Of a stretch of 64,000 nucleotides of DNA, positions 11,801 through 23,800 are shown in pieces. Every line of letters starts with the position of its first letter. The first letter of the stretch is position 1. Both the position numbers and the translations under genes were made by a program. Source of the stretch: Beroe forskalii (Eukaryota; Ctenophora; Nuda; Beroida; Beroidae). The DNA lies in the NCBI GenBank assembly GCA_011033025.1, contig WFMF01000041.1, positions 640,706 to 704,705 on the forward strand, given 5' to 3'. Below the pieces are notes generated by a model. The model saw only the letters and a program-made list of their open reading frames with translations, ran no database searches and was not told where the DNA came from.

Positions 11801-14800
11801 TGACTGCTCCAGTGTTAGCATTCCCTGATGTGGAGGACCCACACTCAAGTTATGAGGTACAGTTAGATGGGAGTAAGTGGGCCTATGGGCTACTCTTACA
11901 CAGCTCATTAAAAGGTAGGAGGCGAGTTGTCATGTATTTCTCACGCCAAATTCAGGAACACAAAGAAAATTTGGCCTCAAACGCAGTTGGAATTCGAGGC
12001 AGCTCTATCAGACACTCAAATACTTCAAATTATATTTGAGGGTGTCAAACATTTCAAAGTCATAACAGACTGCCTCCACTGCTGAACATAGACACCATAT
12101 TTTCTAAAATGTCCATCGGTCATTAGGAAGTTACAGGAGTTGGCAAATTATCGCTTCACTATTTCACATGTGAGTGGCAAGGAAAATAACTGTGCTGATG
12201 CATTGAGTAGGTACAGTTATCAGTCATTCAATAGGTCAGCTAATAAGGAGGAGTCCCAGTCTAAAATTAACACTTTGTCAGTTAAAGGTAATCATGATAT
12301 CACTTTGGAGGCTGTGGACTCTCTTATTAATCGTTACTACACCGCTAAGTACCCTCAGTTCCTTAGGGTTAATAAGGTTCCTAAGGTAGAGGAGAATAGA
12401 GTGGAAGCGGTGAGTAATAAGTTAGTTGAGTATAAGGATTGTGGTACTCAAACAGCTGCATTAGAGGAAGGACCTGAGGAGGATCTTGGAGAAGTGAAGT
12501 CTATCATTCCTTCATACTTATTTGAGGAACATATTGAAACACCCCCTCATGTTCGTTTTGTGGTTACAAAGAACGAGCAAGATAAGAGTAGTTATTGGTC
12601 GTGTAACAGAGTGGAGTGCCGAAGGCACGACACGACGTTACACGACTAATAACGCTATGGAGATAAGAGGGATCGATTGCCGTCAAAAAAGTTGACCTAA
12701 ATGCATGCATTCATGCATTTTCATTCACGTGACTTAGTGCACCAATAGCAGTCCACTACGGACCTCCCCTGACCGTGTCTCGTGGCATTTGTGCTTCTAC
12801 TAGTGACTTCGTTGCTGCTACATTACTGGCTGATATGTCTGACACGTCAGTTCCACGTGCTACGCATAATTCACTCTAGAACACGTGACCGGTCAGGTTG
12901 AATGGAGGAGAAAAAATACGAGATTTATGGAACGGTAAACTCAGGAGTATCAGCCGCGGTATTGATAGGAAGTAAATGCAGTCACTTTTGCGCTTGCTCT
13001 TCACATTTGCTGTTGACTACTGAGAGTTTTGTAACTAGCAAAAATTGCAAACCGCGATATTATGTACCGAGCGCGAAGCGCGAGGGCATAATAACACATT
13101 AAGACCGAGGCCGGCCGAAGGCCGGTTTTAAGTTTTTGCGAGTTACAAACCGAATTATGCAACGACAATGCATGTAGGTATTTATTTCCATGGTATGTAT
13201 AATTCAAGCAAGAATATGAGAATGTGTAGTGTTATTGGCTTGTCTAGTATTTGAGCTATTGTAAAAGTGCAGCTACTGTATCCTTCAGTGTGAAATCTGC
13301 GGTCTGTCACCCAGTGTTCATTTTTTAACACCTCTCCTCCTTTAGTAAGGTCACGTTTTGAAAACACCCGGAGTACAATGCCAAAATGGTTTTATTATCA
13401 ACTGTAGTTCCACTTTTTTGGCACTGTAGTTGCACTTTTTAAAAAGTGTAACTGTTTTAGCGTGCATAATGGGTATAAAGGAGCACTGCATAAACCTCCT
13501 TAGAAGTTGCATAATTATGTTCTAATAATTTTCGACACCAACGTTCACAGATAGTATCAATCATGTGCGCTCAACTACATACTTACATAAATCGTTTGAT
13601 AGAACAAAAACATGCTAATTAAAATCTATTTGTCTCATGTCTATTGTAGTATTTCGGTCATCTACACCATTCGCAACGCCTATGATCGTATCCATGAATG
13701 AATGAAGTTCCAATTATGACGTCAAAGGATTAGGAATTAGGGTGTTTTTAAAAGCATACGTGATCACTAAGTCGAGATTCTACGCGACGAAAAAAATTCA
13801 ATTATCCGAGATTCCTCCTATGACGCAATTATCCTCTTCTCTCGTGGGGCATCCAGAATATTCATATTGGCCCTCATCCAAGTTTTTTTACCCATAGGTA
13901 ATAGATATCATCATGATTCACGTACATGGTGCAGTATCTTTTTCTTTGAAATGAGCTCATGATCAGGTATCAAAGTAGCAAGTTGATAACATACGACCGC
14001 CTATTTTCCGTGCGTGGATATTTGTAGAATTGCTATAGTAAGTTTGGAATCGGATTATTCTGCTGGGCAGGTCAAGTCTTAGTCACATGACACACGGTCA
14101 GGTGACACGTTCACGTGGTAACAGCCTACCACAAGGCTCGTCACGTGGTCACCACGTGACCTTTAGGTGGCTACCACGTGGCAGGCACGGCCAACGGAGC
14201 GAAAAATAATTGTAATTGTGATTTGCAATTATGTAAGAATGATGATACTAGGTGTCATGTCGTTAATTCTGTTACCAATTCCAGTAGTTCGGTATCATTA
14301 GACAGCCTTCCATCACGTGAAGAAATTAAGAAGGCCCAGGAAGACGATGATATCGTGTCTAAGGTAATAGAATGGGTTAAAAAGGGAGAAAAGCCTAAAT
14401 CAGTCCAGGTTAACAGGTGTCCCAAGGAATTGCTTAGTTACTGGAAGCAGTTCCCCCAACTGTCCATGAAGGACGGGTTACTAAGGAGGAAGTGGCATGA
14501 CACTAAGGACCATAAAAAGGACAGGGAACTTATTATCGTCCCTGAATCGCTCCAGGAAACAGTGATGGGCAAGATCCATTCCGGAGAGTCGTGTCATGCC
14601 GGCGTTGCTAACTCTCTGGAACTCTGTCGCCGTAATTTCTACTGGCCGCAGATGGAAGAATGTATAAAGTTATGGGTTGGGGCATGCTACAAGTGTGCTG
14701 AAACCAAGGCTCCTACTAGGTATGCGAAGGCTCCTCTACAGCATATATTGTTCCATACTTTCAATGATGGTGTAGAAATTGATCACATCGAACCTGAGAA

Positions 14801-17800
14801 GGTGGGTCTGACCGCGAGAAGGAATAAGTTCATACTCACTATCACTGACTGCTGGAGTAACTACCTGGTAGCAATTCCTACCAGAACCCAGAAGGCCGAG
14901 GAGAGTATTTCCTTAATTCGAAGGCACTGGGTTGAAAAGTTCGGTGTGCCCCACGAAATGATGGCTGACAATCACCCATCATTTAAGTCTAAGTTCTTTA
15001 ATACGGTCCTGGCCGCATTTGATTGCAAGTTAACGCATGGCCAACCATATGTCAGCAGAACGACTGGAAGAGCCGAACGTAGCAATCGGAGGATAAATAC
15101 GGCCATGAGGGCGGCACTTCCGGAAAAGTGTTACAAGGATTGGGATTTATACTTAGGCAGGGTGGTATTTTCATTGAACTGCTTGAAAAACAGACACACG
15201 GGTTATAGCAGTAATTTCCTTGTGTTTGGAAAGGAGTTGAACACACCGCTAAGTATGCTGGCGGAGACTCGGAAGGATTTTGAGTTGGAGCCTATCAAGG
15301 CAGGTGATTATGATCTCAAGGCGTGGGAAATTTATAAGAACTGTAAGGAAATTACCCGCAGGGTGAGGCAAAACGCCGAGGCAGATTTTTGCTACTCTCA
15401 GCGTTATCATGACAAAAACCTCAAAGGGCCGTTTTTCGAGGAAGGAGAGGAAGTGTTCATTATGATTCAGTGTCCCATGCATAAATTTGGCCCTCGCTGG
15501 GTCGGTCCTTACAAAATCACAAGGAAAGTGAGTGACCATTTATACGAGGTTACTCTTCCGAATGGCGAGGAGAAAATTTGCAACATCAGCAAATTGAAAA
15601 GATATGTTAGGAATAGGTATTCCCCAAAAGCTGCTGAGTCTTCTAATACCGAGGAGAATGTCTTGGAAGGCAGAGTCACATCCTCTCCGCTTCCACAGTT
15701 TATAGAATTAGAGGCAGACAGTGACTCCGACAATGATCTGGAGTTTGTCGGTATTTCTAACCGACCGTCTTTAGAACCACGGAGAACTCCTAATCGTGTG
15801 TTGTTCCCTCAGTCAAGTTCAAGGGAGCAAACACCGATCATAACGAGCACACCGAGGGGTAATGCTGAGACGGAACCTCCAGTCGAGAGTTCTAGGAGTG
15901 GTACATCAGGGGTAAGCAGCGGCTTGCCTGAAAACAGTGGCCAGACCACTAGGTCACAATATCACTCATTAGACGATCAGGATGATTCCTTGTCCACCGT
16001 TAACCTAAGTCCTCAGGGTGATAGCACTGTGGTGCACACTCCTACCCCTCCAAGAAGGAGTACCAGGGAAAGAAGAGCTCCCGATAGGTACGGGTACGGA
16101 AACGTAAACTGGGTGGCACCCCAAAATACCCGTTTGAGTCCACCTCATATGACTCAGAACCTTATAACCCGTTCTTTGGGTTTTGACCCCTTTAAAGGCC
16201 TACTTGCTCAGGAAGGTTGGAATTAATCCAGGACCGCCCAGTTTTGGAATCTTGAATAATATTTTAGTTTTCATAATTTCAAACACCTTTAATTATGGTA
16301 TGTTTATAATATCTAGTAGGTATACTGACAGTATTTGAGCTTTTAGATTAACGTAGAATTTGTGAAAATTTAAATTTTAAGGTATTAAATTTTCAAAAGA
16401 AAAATGCCCGGGAGAGATGTTGTAAGGTGAAGTATAGCATTTGAAGAAGATAAACGAAACATGTGCTATTTTTAGATTGCATATTTGAGTGCGTATGTGA
16501 TCATGATATTTATAGACGGATTACGTAATCGGGCATTAGGTATCTTGTTATACACATTCCTTTGGTGTTCATGGGCGTGTGCAACTGTTTCTATTTTTAG
16601 CTAATTATGTATTCCCTGCATATGCTGCTTTTACTCCTATTTGATAGTGAAAAGGATACTGTCAGTTTGGCTGTCAATACTTAACGTATGGGCATAACAT
16701 TTGAATCTAGATTAGGCTATTTTTAGCACACACACGTGACTGTTCACGTGACCCTAACGCAGCATTTCTCACGTGTTATGAGCCACAGACGAGTTGTATA
16801 TAAGGGGCGGTCCGGAGCTATTTCTTACCTTTCAGTGTCGTGGGCATAGAGGAAGCTTGTTAACTATAAGCAACCTCTGAAGGGAGTTGTGACAAACTTG
16901 TTAACTATAAGTTGGTTACAGAAGGAAACTTGTTAACTATAAGTTACCTTGTGGCATAGAAGAAGCTTGTTAACTATAAGTGACTTCTGAAGGGAACTGT
17001 AACGAACTTGTTAACTATAAGTTAGTTACGTAAAGGGAACTTGTTAACTATAAGTGACCTTGAGGCATAGAAGAAGCTTGTTCACTATAAGCGACTTCCG
17101 AAGGGAACTGTAACGAACTTGTTAACTATAAGTTAGTTACGTAAAGGGAACTTGTTAACTATAAGTGACCTTGTGGCATAGAAGGAGCTTGTTCACTATA
17201 AGCGACTTCCGAAAGGAACTGTAACGAACTTGTTAACTATAAGTTAGTTACGCAAAGGGAACTTGTTAACTATAAGTGACCTTATTAGGCAGGAAATTTC
17301 ATTGACTGTCAACTGATTAGTATTGTTTTATCTTTTTAAACAATCCGTTGTTTTACTCGAGCAGTGACACTTAGGTAAGCCCATAATAGACCCCTCGGCC
17401 CGAACCACCAAACTTAACCCTAGTTTTATCTCTTTTCAACAAGGTGCTTGGTTTATTGTTGTTCTCGATACAAACATACTAATAACTAAAATTCCTTCAC
17501 TATTACCAATGATTGTATTTCAAGCTCAATACTTATTGTGGGAGTTCTGTTCCGCGGAACTTTACAAGAACAAAGAAAGGTAAGAACTGAGGAGTTGTTT
17601 GATCAGTGAACCTTTATAGAATAAAGGATGGTACAAAGTGTAAACAGTGAGTGGGTGTTGTTCATTCGCCCATTGCCCAAGTATTATAATATATGATATT
17701 ATGAGTTATGACTTTAGGTTTCCCTAAACTATGACAGTAGGTATATCTGTCACATCTACTACTACTACTAAACGGGGAAGGATCTACCAGAGATCCAGAC

Positions 17801-20800
17801 AGACACCCTGGCACCACCCTACAATAATAGTGGTCCCCGTTGACAGGGCTACTGTGGATGGGAAGGAGTCCCTTCTCGATCCGTCACATCCTATATCAAT
17901 ATATCACAGTCTCTCTGTGTACCATTTTGCCGACGAGTCATTCACTTTCGTATCAGCTGTCCAGAAAGGGGAAGGCAGCCGCCTGTGTCGCCTCCCCTCT
18001 GGCTACGCCCCTGGTGTCATTCACTGCTAAATCCCGCTTTCTTTAACGTAATATGTATTGAACAGACGTCCCGCACGCAACATGTGAGCAGATCGCACGA
18101 GCGACAGAGGGCTCCATGTAGACGCGCCAAATTGTGTGCTTTCGATAGAATCTATATTCTATATTGTAGAAAGTTGACGCGTGAACAGGAAATCCGCGCG
18201 TCTTTTTCAACTTTTCGAGCCTTCCAGTAATGGAGCGATCTGCTCGATATATGCGTAACGAACTACGGCTTATCTTTATTCTTTGTAATCTACTTATCGC
18301 AATGGATATGGCGAAAAAGGTACCACTATATTGACTACCAGAATTCTAATCTTGACTACCAGAATTCTAATCTTGATTAAACTATAAAGTACTGAAGGTA
18401 TGCAGTTAAATTTATGATGAAAATCGCGTATAATGAGCGAACATGGACCATGGCTCTGAAAACTCCGGCGATTAAGATTATGCAAAATTTCAAATTTTTT
18501 TACATGTAGTTTTGAATTTCTATTATCTTTTTACCTAGATAAATTAGGAGGCGCAATCCAAATGCTCTTTTGTTTCCTTCAAAATAAAAATTTAAGGTAA
18601 TTTGAATTTTACTCTTGCAAGAGTAAAATTCACATGAATGACTCCAGAGAAATTCTTCTATTTTTCATAAAAGATGCATTTAGCTTCAGAAAATATTCAA
18701 ATATAACCTTAATTTTGAATGAAACAAGAGAGCATATTTTGGTATTCTACATAAAAGATTGCTCCTCCTAATTCATTAAGTTAAAACTTTAAAAGTTTGA
18801 TAATAGAAATTCGAAACTTGCAAATATTATTCAGCATCTAACCGTGCGATTTTTCGCACCAATTCCTACACCTGTTTCCGGATACAATAAAGCTTCCTGC
18901 ACAGTGAGTCCCAGGCACAACAAGGAGACTTTGCTCACGCCAGTGACTCCAACACTATAAATGCGTACCACCCTACAGAGACAACACTCATAACGCACTC
19001 GTTATAGTGCGTTATATTTGTAGTCTTTGGAGTTAAAACCCCAGCCCCCCACCTCCTCCCCCCCCAAAGATCTGCATTTGAATTTTATTTGGGTGGGATT
19101 GAAAAAGTGAAAATAAATCTTTCGCGTCCATTTCTTCCGTAGGTATTCAAACATTCAATACGCATCCTACAAGGGATGCTTATCCTTACCTATATTTCGT
19201 TGCCGATTGTATTTTATTTCCCATATTATAACATCCCAGTATTGAGGTAGTGATGATTTGGCAGCTATTATTGTCGATGACAACTCTGGCTTTGGTGGAG
19301 TCCAAAAGTTCCATTGATGACATCCCTCTGCTTTTCAAGAACACCATTGAGAAGTGGAATGTTGAGATAAGAGATAAGAGAGATTACTCTGAGAGGTTCA
19401 ACCGACTGGTGGCCATGAAGAGAGATCTGGATAGGAGCACTGAGGGACCCATGCTGGTCCATCTCAACAGGTTCGCTGTTAACAACGATGAGGAACATGA
19501 AGATCTTCTGAAGAGGACTGCACGTGCAGCATCCCAATGGGAGGCCTTGGTGGCAGCCGGTGAGAAGAAGATTACGAAGAGGGCCGCTAGCCTCCCCACA
19601 GAATTCGAATACTGGGAGAAAGTGTTGGGTCTTCCAGAGCCCGTGAGGAACCAGCTAAGCTGTGGCTCGTGTTGGGCGTTCCCCAACTCTGTTACCATGG
19701 AAACGCTATACAAGGAGCTGACAGGGCAAGAGGTCGCGCTGTCGCAACAGTTTTTTGTCGACTGTACCTTTGACACTGATGGGTGCAGTGGGGGAACCGC
19801 CAATTCAGGCCTCGAGTTCGTGAGAGACCACAACAACTACGCTATGCTGTATTCTGACCACCCATATACCGGGTATTACCCCGGATATTGCCCTTTCAAT
19901 GAGGACAACTGGACACCTGAGAACAGCGCCCTACAAGCTGCATGGGTCACTGATTACTATAAATTAGCAAGTTCAGAAACAGGCATGCTGGGAGGTCTTC
20001 TGGTTTCACCAGTATCTTTCCGGACGGTTGTTTCCAAACTGTATCTTAGCTACTCTGGAAATGGTCTCTTTGAGGATACTCAATGCCACCTAGATCCTAC
20101 CGCACACATTCAATTGCTGGTGGGGTATACTGAAACTTATCTCAGGGTGCGAGGTAGGGTAGTGCGGGGTAACTTTGAACACGGGGTTACTTTGAACAGC
20201 TTGGGGTAACTTTGAATTTTCCTGGGGTAACTTTGAACAGCAAATAAACGAATTCGATTTGCTTCCATATCACTTCCTTTATTTCCTACATTTAACAAAT
20301 AGGTTTCTACTAGAACAATTCTGCCACAAATAGAAGTCATTTGGTTTCTTTATTGCATGTTCCAAGCGATTTCATGGAAAGTCCTTCACTTTGATATTTT
20401 CGGCTATAAGTTCAGATTTGGCAATAAGCCTACTTTCATATTAAAATGTCCGTACACTTTTTTCCAGATTATATCTTGCATCAGGAATGTGTTTTTGCTA
20501 CAATTTGATATTTTTGTGTTTTGTTTTATATATTTTCATGCAGGCAATTTCCTATTTATGCTTTTATGAATTTGATTTTAAAAAAGGCCTTGATCCACTT
20601 CAAATTTGTCTGGGCATCAATGATTGGGCATTATTTTTGTAGTAATTCAGTAGATACATGTTGAAAGTTGGCCTTGTCTTGCCAAATCATAATCTAGAGG
20701 ACCTTATGCAAAATTGTATCTGGAATAAAATTATCAGCGAATTGGGGTAACTTTGAACACTTTTCAAAAGTTGTCAAATTTTATTGCCCAAAGGAAGTTT

Positions 20801-23800
20801 TTTGTAAGAATGGCATATAAGAAGCATCATTTGCATGTTTTAAACCCAATTTAGCGTAATTTGAAGCAAAAAAAGTCCAAAAAATTTTGGGGTAACTTTG
20901 AACAACACTTTTGAGTGGGCGTGGCCACGGTTTCACCATCTTAATTGATGAAATGAAGTATGTGGTAACGAACTTTCCATCGACCCAGAATTTGTCCAAA
21001 ACATAAAAATCTATATCCAGGAGGCTTCTAATTGGTTAAATTGGATGTTCAAAGTTACCCCAGAGCCGGGTAACTTTGAACAAGTTAGTTGCAAATTTGA
21101 TCACGTGATCACGGCTCTGTTAGTACAAACTGACACGTTTCACATACCAGGTTTATTAGCCAGTGTCCCTAATGGTTATAAGAACACACGAACTTTTTGG
21201 CATGTGTTCTATTTTTAGAGGGCAGTTAGAAAAACTGAAAAATCGTTCAAAGTTACCCCGCTCAACCCTAGTTACGGTGAATCGTGGGGAGACAAAGGCT
21301 ACATCAACTACAAGCGCTCTACAGTAGGCTCCCTCTGCAGCTTCTATGACAATGCTTACTCTGCTCGCATGATCCTAGCAAGGGATATTAAGTATGCTTT
21401 CTGCAACGACGCCAAGACCGCGACATGGGAGGATTGCAGGGATTCATGTCTCAGCATGAATACGGACAGTGAGAGTGGTTGGGATCTAGCTGTTATACCC
21501 ACCAAGATGCATAACGAGCAGCTGATGGCGATGGCTAATGAGAGATGGTCTGGTGTCAAGAACAATGATAAGTTCAACTACCTGTGGATGGGGCTGTACA
21601 ACCCGGACAAAAGTCAGGACTTCGAAGACCTGCTTTGGATCGGAGACTCCCAGCCCTACAGCGCGGACTGGATCAACATGGATGATTTACCAGCCAACAA
21701 GTGGGGACTCATCAACAAAAACGATGGAGGGTGGACCCTCAAGAATTCAAAAACAGACAAATACAGGGGCTTCTGTAGCCGGATCACCTCGTGCTACGAC
21801 ATCAGCTCGGCCATTGCCAACGGCTCGGTGTCGTTTAGTGACGATGGCTTCTCTCTGGGCAGCACAGCACAAGTAACGTGTGATGATGGCTACACTCTCT
21901 CTGGAGACAGCGAGGTCACCTGTGTCGGGGGAATGTGGGGCGGAGACGACTATCTGCCGGTGTGTCTCTAAAGAGCAAAGTGCAAGGATGCTCTTACTGC
22001 TCTTAGACAGAATGAAGACATCATGTTATCTTGCTGCTTATGATAATATTATAGTGATACATTAAAAACTTTAATGAAAACAAGCATTTCATTTCTTAAA
22101 CATTTAATCAAATGCAAATATTGCTCTAATTTGATCAAAATGGGGACACGTATCAAAACGGGAAATTGAATAAAAATCAAATAAAATTGCTTTGGGTTCT
22201 GGGTAGGGTACTCTAAAATTTCTACTAAAATCATTTGATGACACGCGTAAGGATAGTGGTGTTCTGACTTCAGCGATGCCTGAAGAGGCTGAGAACTAAT
22301 TATGGTGCGTTGTGGTTTTCAATGTTTCCAGTTTCGTGTAGTTGGGGTTTCCTGATAAGCAAACATGCCTCTTGGGTGGATACAAACACACAGCTTCAAA
22401 TCGGGATGGAGATTTCTGATTTATAATTTTACAACATACAAGTATTGATCAGGGATGAGAAGGTGTATCATGTGAAGGTGTAACATCCTATACCTGGATC
22501 GACTGTAAAGCTGAGATAGGTTTCTATACCTGGATCGACTGTAAAGCTGAGATAGGTTTCTATACCTGGATCGACTGTAAAGCTGAGATAGGTTTCTATA
22601 CCTGGATCGACTGTAAAGCTGAGATAGGTTTTCCAAAGGCTAGCCTCTGCTGCGAGTACGCCACAGCACATTCCAAAGATGCCTGGGCTATGCCGAGAGC
22701 CTGGCCAGCCACACCGATACGTCCAGCGTCAAGGGTTTGCTGACAAAGAAGAGCCAGATTAAAGTGGACACGAATTGAAAATTTACTTCCATAGAAAGTT
22801 CATCTTATTTCAAAACTTTTGCATTTTATTTAATAAGACTTTTAATTAAGACAATTATAACAGCAATAATGAACGCCGTCCGACACAAGGATCCTTTACC
22901 ATGGCGATCTTGAACCCCTTGCCCGGGGGACCCAGCAGGTTATCCTCACTGATCTGACAGTTATCAAAGTTGATGACACACGTTGAGGAGCCTTTGATTC
23001 CCAGCTTATCTTCCTTCTTCCCCAGAGAAACCCCTTCGTAGGGCTTAGGAACTACAAACGCTGAGATGCCTGCAATAGTTCACTGTTCTAAGTGTTTAGA
23101 ATCATAGAGAAACCTCAACTTGTGCACATCTCTACTACAGCGGTTCAGTACAATTTTTTGTAAGAAATTACTAGCATGTATATTTGTTTATTTAGGCACT
23201 TATTTACTTAGGCACTAGAGGTACTTGAAATCAGTTACTACAAAGACTCAGATATTTCTTTGGAATGTTACTGATGATTACATATATCACAATGCATCCC
23301 ATTCTTATTCACACCGACCCTTGTGTTTCATGGCTTTGTCCGTGGTGGCAAAGACAATGGCCGCCTCAGACTCGTATCCGTTAGTGATCCAGGCCTTGGA
23401 GCCAGTCAGCTCGTACCCATCAGGTGTCTTCTTGGCGGTGGTACTCGCAGCTCCCGCGTCACTACCATTACCTGGGAAAAGAGGAGTTGTGTGAGGGTAG
23501 TTAATTCCGCAGAAGTGCGATTCATGAGGGCAGTTAATTCCGCAGAAGTGCGATTCATAATATGTTAATAACAAATGTAATAATAGAATAGAAGTAAGCC
23601 TGAAACCAGACAACAACTTGGAAATAGGTCAAATGCGCCTAATATCGACTCAGTTAATAAAATTTGATAATCAATTGTTCCCAGTTCTCATTGAAATTTG
23701 ATCATCCAAAATGGAAATCACTGGGTACCTGGTTCACTGAGACAGAAACACCCCACGTGGTTGCCATCCAGGAACGGAGCTACCCACTTCTCCTTCTGAG

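Larger units (their letters stand above)
6663..17441 (+). mobile_element. Ty3/Gypsy LTR retrotransposon, near full length, disabled
   Basis: Two related LTRs (6663-7653 and 16418-17441) start TGTTGTAAGG and end TTTTCAACA. A 4-bp direct repeat aggt (6659-6662 and 17442-17445) flanks the whole unit. In order it holds gag, aspartic protease, reverse transcriptase, RNase H and integrase with a GPY/F-type module, which is the Ty3/Gypsy order. Pol is broken by an 814-bp insertion inside RT, by several frame disruptions in RNase H and by ~1.5 kb of non-coding sequence before integrase. This copy therefore cannot be autonomous. It lies antisense within ACADS intron 6. Confidence 0.93.

Noticed and set aside
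22421-22671. Repetitive short proteins ([12 protein letters not shown] / [12 protein letters not shown])
   Set aside because: Out-of-frame readings of the 36-bp repeat at the ACADS exon 6 donor.
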